Under the pieces are notes generated by a model that was not told where the DNA came from, ran no database searches, and saw nothing but the letters and a program-made list of their open reading frames with translations. Shown piece after piece: positions 63,323-64,000 of a stretch of 64,000 nucleotides of DNA. The first letter of the stretch is position 1. Each line of letters starts with the position of its first letter. Source of the DNA: Acanthacorydalis orientalis. Taxonomy: Eukaryota > Arthropoda > Insecta > Megaloptera > Corydalidae. The position numbers and the translations under genes were made by a program. The DNA is taken from the NCBI GenBank assembly GCA_034766995.1, contig CM068316.1:16909090-16973089 (forward strand), written 5' to 3'.

Positions 63323-63720
63323 GAGGGTTGATCAGAAAATACCAGTGCTAGCGTCATAAAATTTTATTTATAAAAAATATTTTAAATTTAAATTATTCCC
63401 TTCGAAATAGTCCCCTACAGCAGAATTATACTGTTGAAAACACTTTTAGATTCCTGAAAGTACTCCCTGTAGGCACTTTTAGGATTAGAATTTTCTTTTA
63501 TCTCTTCAATCGCTTGAAAACAGCGTTTTTTTAACGAGCTCTAGTTTTAGAAAGAAAAAGAAGTCACACGGGGCAAAATCAGATGAGTGTAGTAAGAAAT
63601 GAAGGGAACTGCTTTTTACCAAGACGAAGCAGAAGGTAAGCAAGAACTGGTGCATTGTTACGATGTAACATACACATAACTCATACCTAAAACACTAGTC
63701 CAGATGTTTTAAGAAAATTC
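63323..63720 (-). mobile_element. Decayed mariner C-terminal part
   Basis: The right terminus in reverse is GAGGGTTGATCAGAAAATAC at 63323. On the minus strand the sequence reads RNNAPVLAYLLLRLGKKQF (about 63610-63665, from a DNAP.H..L motif with the Asp changed to Asn), SDFAPCDFFFFLKLE (about 63540-63590, third Asp kept) and, after a frame change, AIEEIKENSNPKSAYREYFQ (about 63450-63515) to GDYFEG near 63405. The N-terminal half and the left terminus are not seen before the window ends. Confidence 0.8.
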
Positions 63721-63886
63721 GTATATCTTATTCTTCAACCTACCAAGCCATACAAACCAATTTAATAAAAAATTAAAAAGATATCAATATTTAATTTCGT
63801 TGCATATAAATTTATATAAATATAAAATTGTAACAAATCAACAAACAATTGAATACCTATAACAATGAACTTTAAATATAATATTT

Positions 63887-63935
<49 letters not shown>

Positions 63936-64000
63936 ACTACCAGTGTTTGTATCAAATATGCAGTAAATTTATTTAAATCTCAAAATATTAGATGAGAAAA
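63721..64000. other. AT-rich spacer with (TA)n
   Basis: (TA)n at 63890-63928; nothing else recognised up to the window end. Confidence 0.55.

Overview
The window looks like nuclear DNA of an insect. It is extremely AT-rich, has no bacterial-style gene packing, and is full of (TA)n microsatellites, mariner/Tc1, pogo, hAT and piggyBac-type DNA transposons and RTE-type LINE fragments. It also holds a nuclear copy of a mitochondrial ND6 gene that reads correctly only with the invertebrate mitochondrial code (TGA=Trp, AGA=Ser, ATA=Met). I cannot assign the insect order. I see no intact host protein-coding gene. The stretch behaves like intergenic DNA or a very long intron that has collected transposons.

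Layout. 0-3 kb: a mariner miniature element cut by the window edge, a decayed mariner and a second decayed mariner. 3.7 kb: an unrecognised small reading frame. 6.2-7.2 and 13.6-13.8 kb: two 3' fragments of one RTE-like LINE. 9.7-11.7 kb: one copy each of two mariner miniature families (A and B). 15.0-15.7 kb: a pogo/Tigger-like element. 16.2 kb: a 79-bp miniature of family A. 17.7, 24.9, 35.7 and 57.3 kb: short GC-rich modules, one resembling a Helitron 3' end. 21.8-22.1 kb: a CpG-rich island, the best candidate for a host promoter or first exon. 22.7-24.1 kb: a piggyBac-like miniature and a broken mariner. 25.1-30.3 kb: three inverted-repeat (foldback) structures and large AT arrays. 32.6-34.5 kb: a hAT miniature, a 600-bp AT array and a deleted Tc1/mariner. 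36.2-37.1 kb: a chimeric mariner. 40.3-43.1 kb: a nearly intact 1.29-kb mariner nested inside an older mariner. 45.6-48.7 kb: a piggyBac-like miniature, more miniature mariners and the ND6 insert. 51.3-58.1 kb: three more family A copies, one sharing its 3' flank with a copy 10 kb away. 58.3-58.7 kb: a possible promoter/exon. 59.1-60.4 kb: a mariner inserted in a TA tract with all three catalytic aspartates lost. 60.9-61.2 kb: a hAT miniature with a perfect 8-bp target duplication. 63.3 kb to the end: a decayed minus-strand mariner.

Common themes. (i) Many elements abut (TA)n tracts, as expected for transposons that insert at TA. (ii) Family A has about twelve copies or fragments here. (iii) Two separate mariner lineages each produced internally deleted derivatives that keep the N-terminal helix-turn-helix region but lose the catalytic core. 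(iv) Long hairpins cluster at 25-30 kb. Nothing here is convincing evidence of a new functional system. The most notable items are the foldback cluster, the repeated HTH-retaining deletion architecture, the chimeric mariner and the CpG-rich island.
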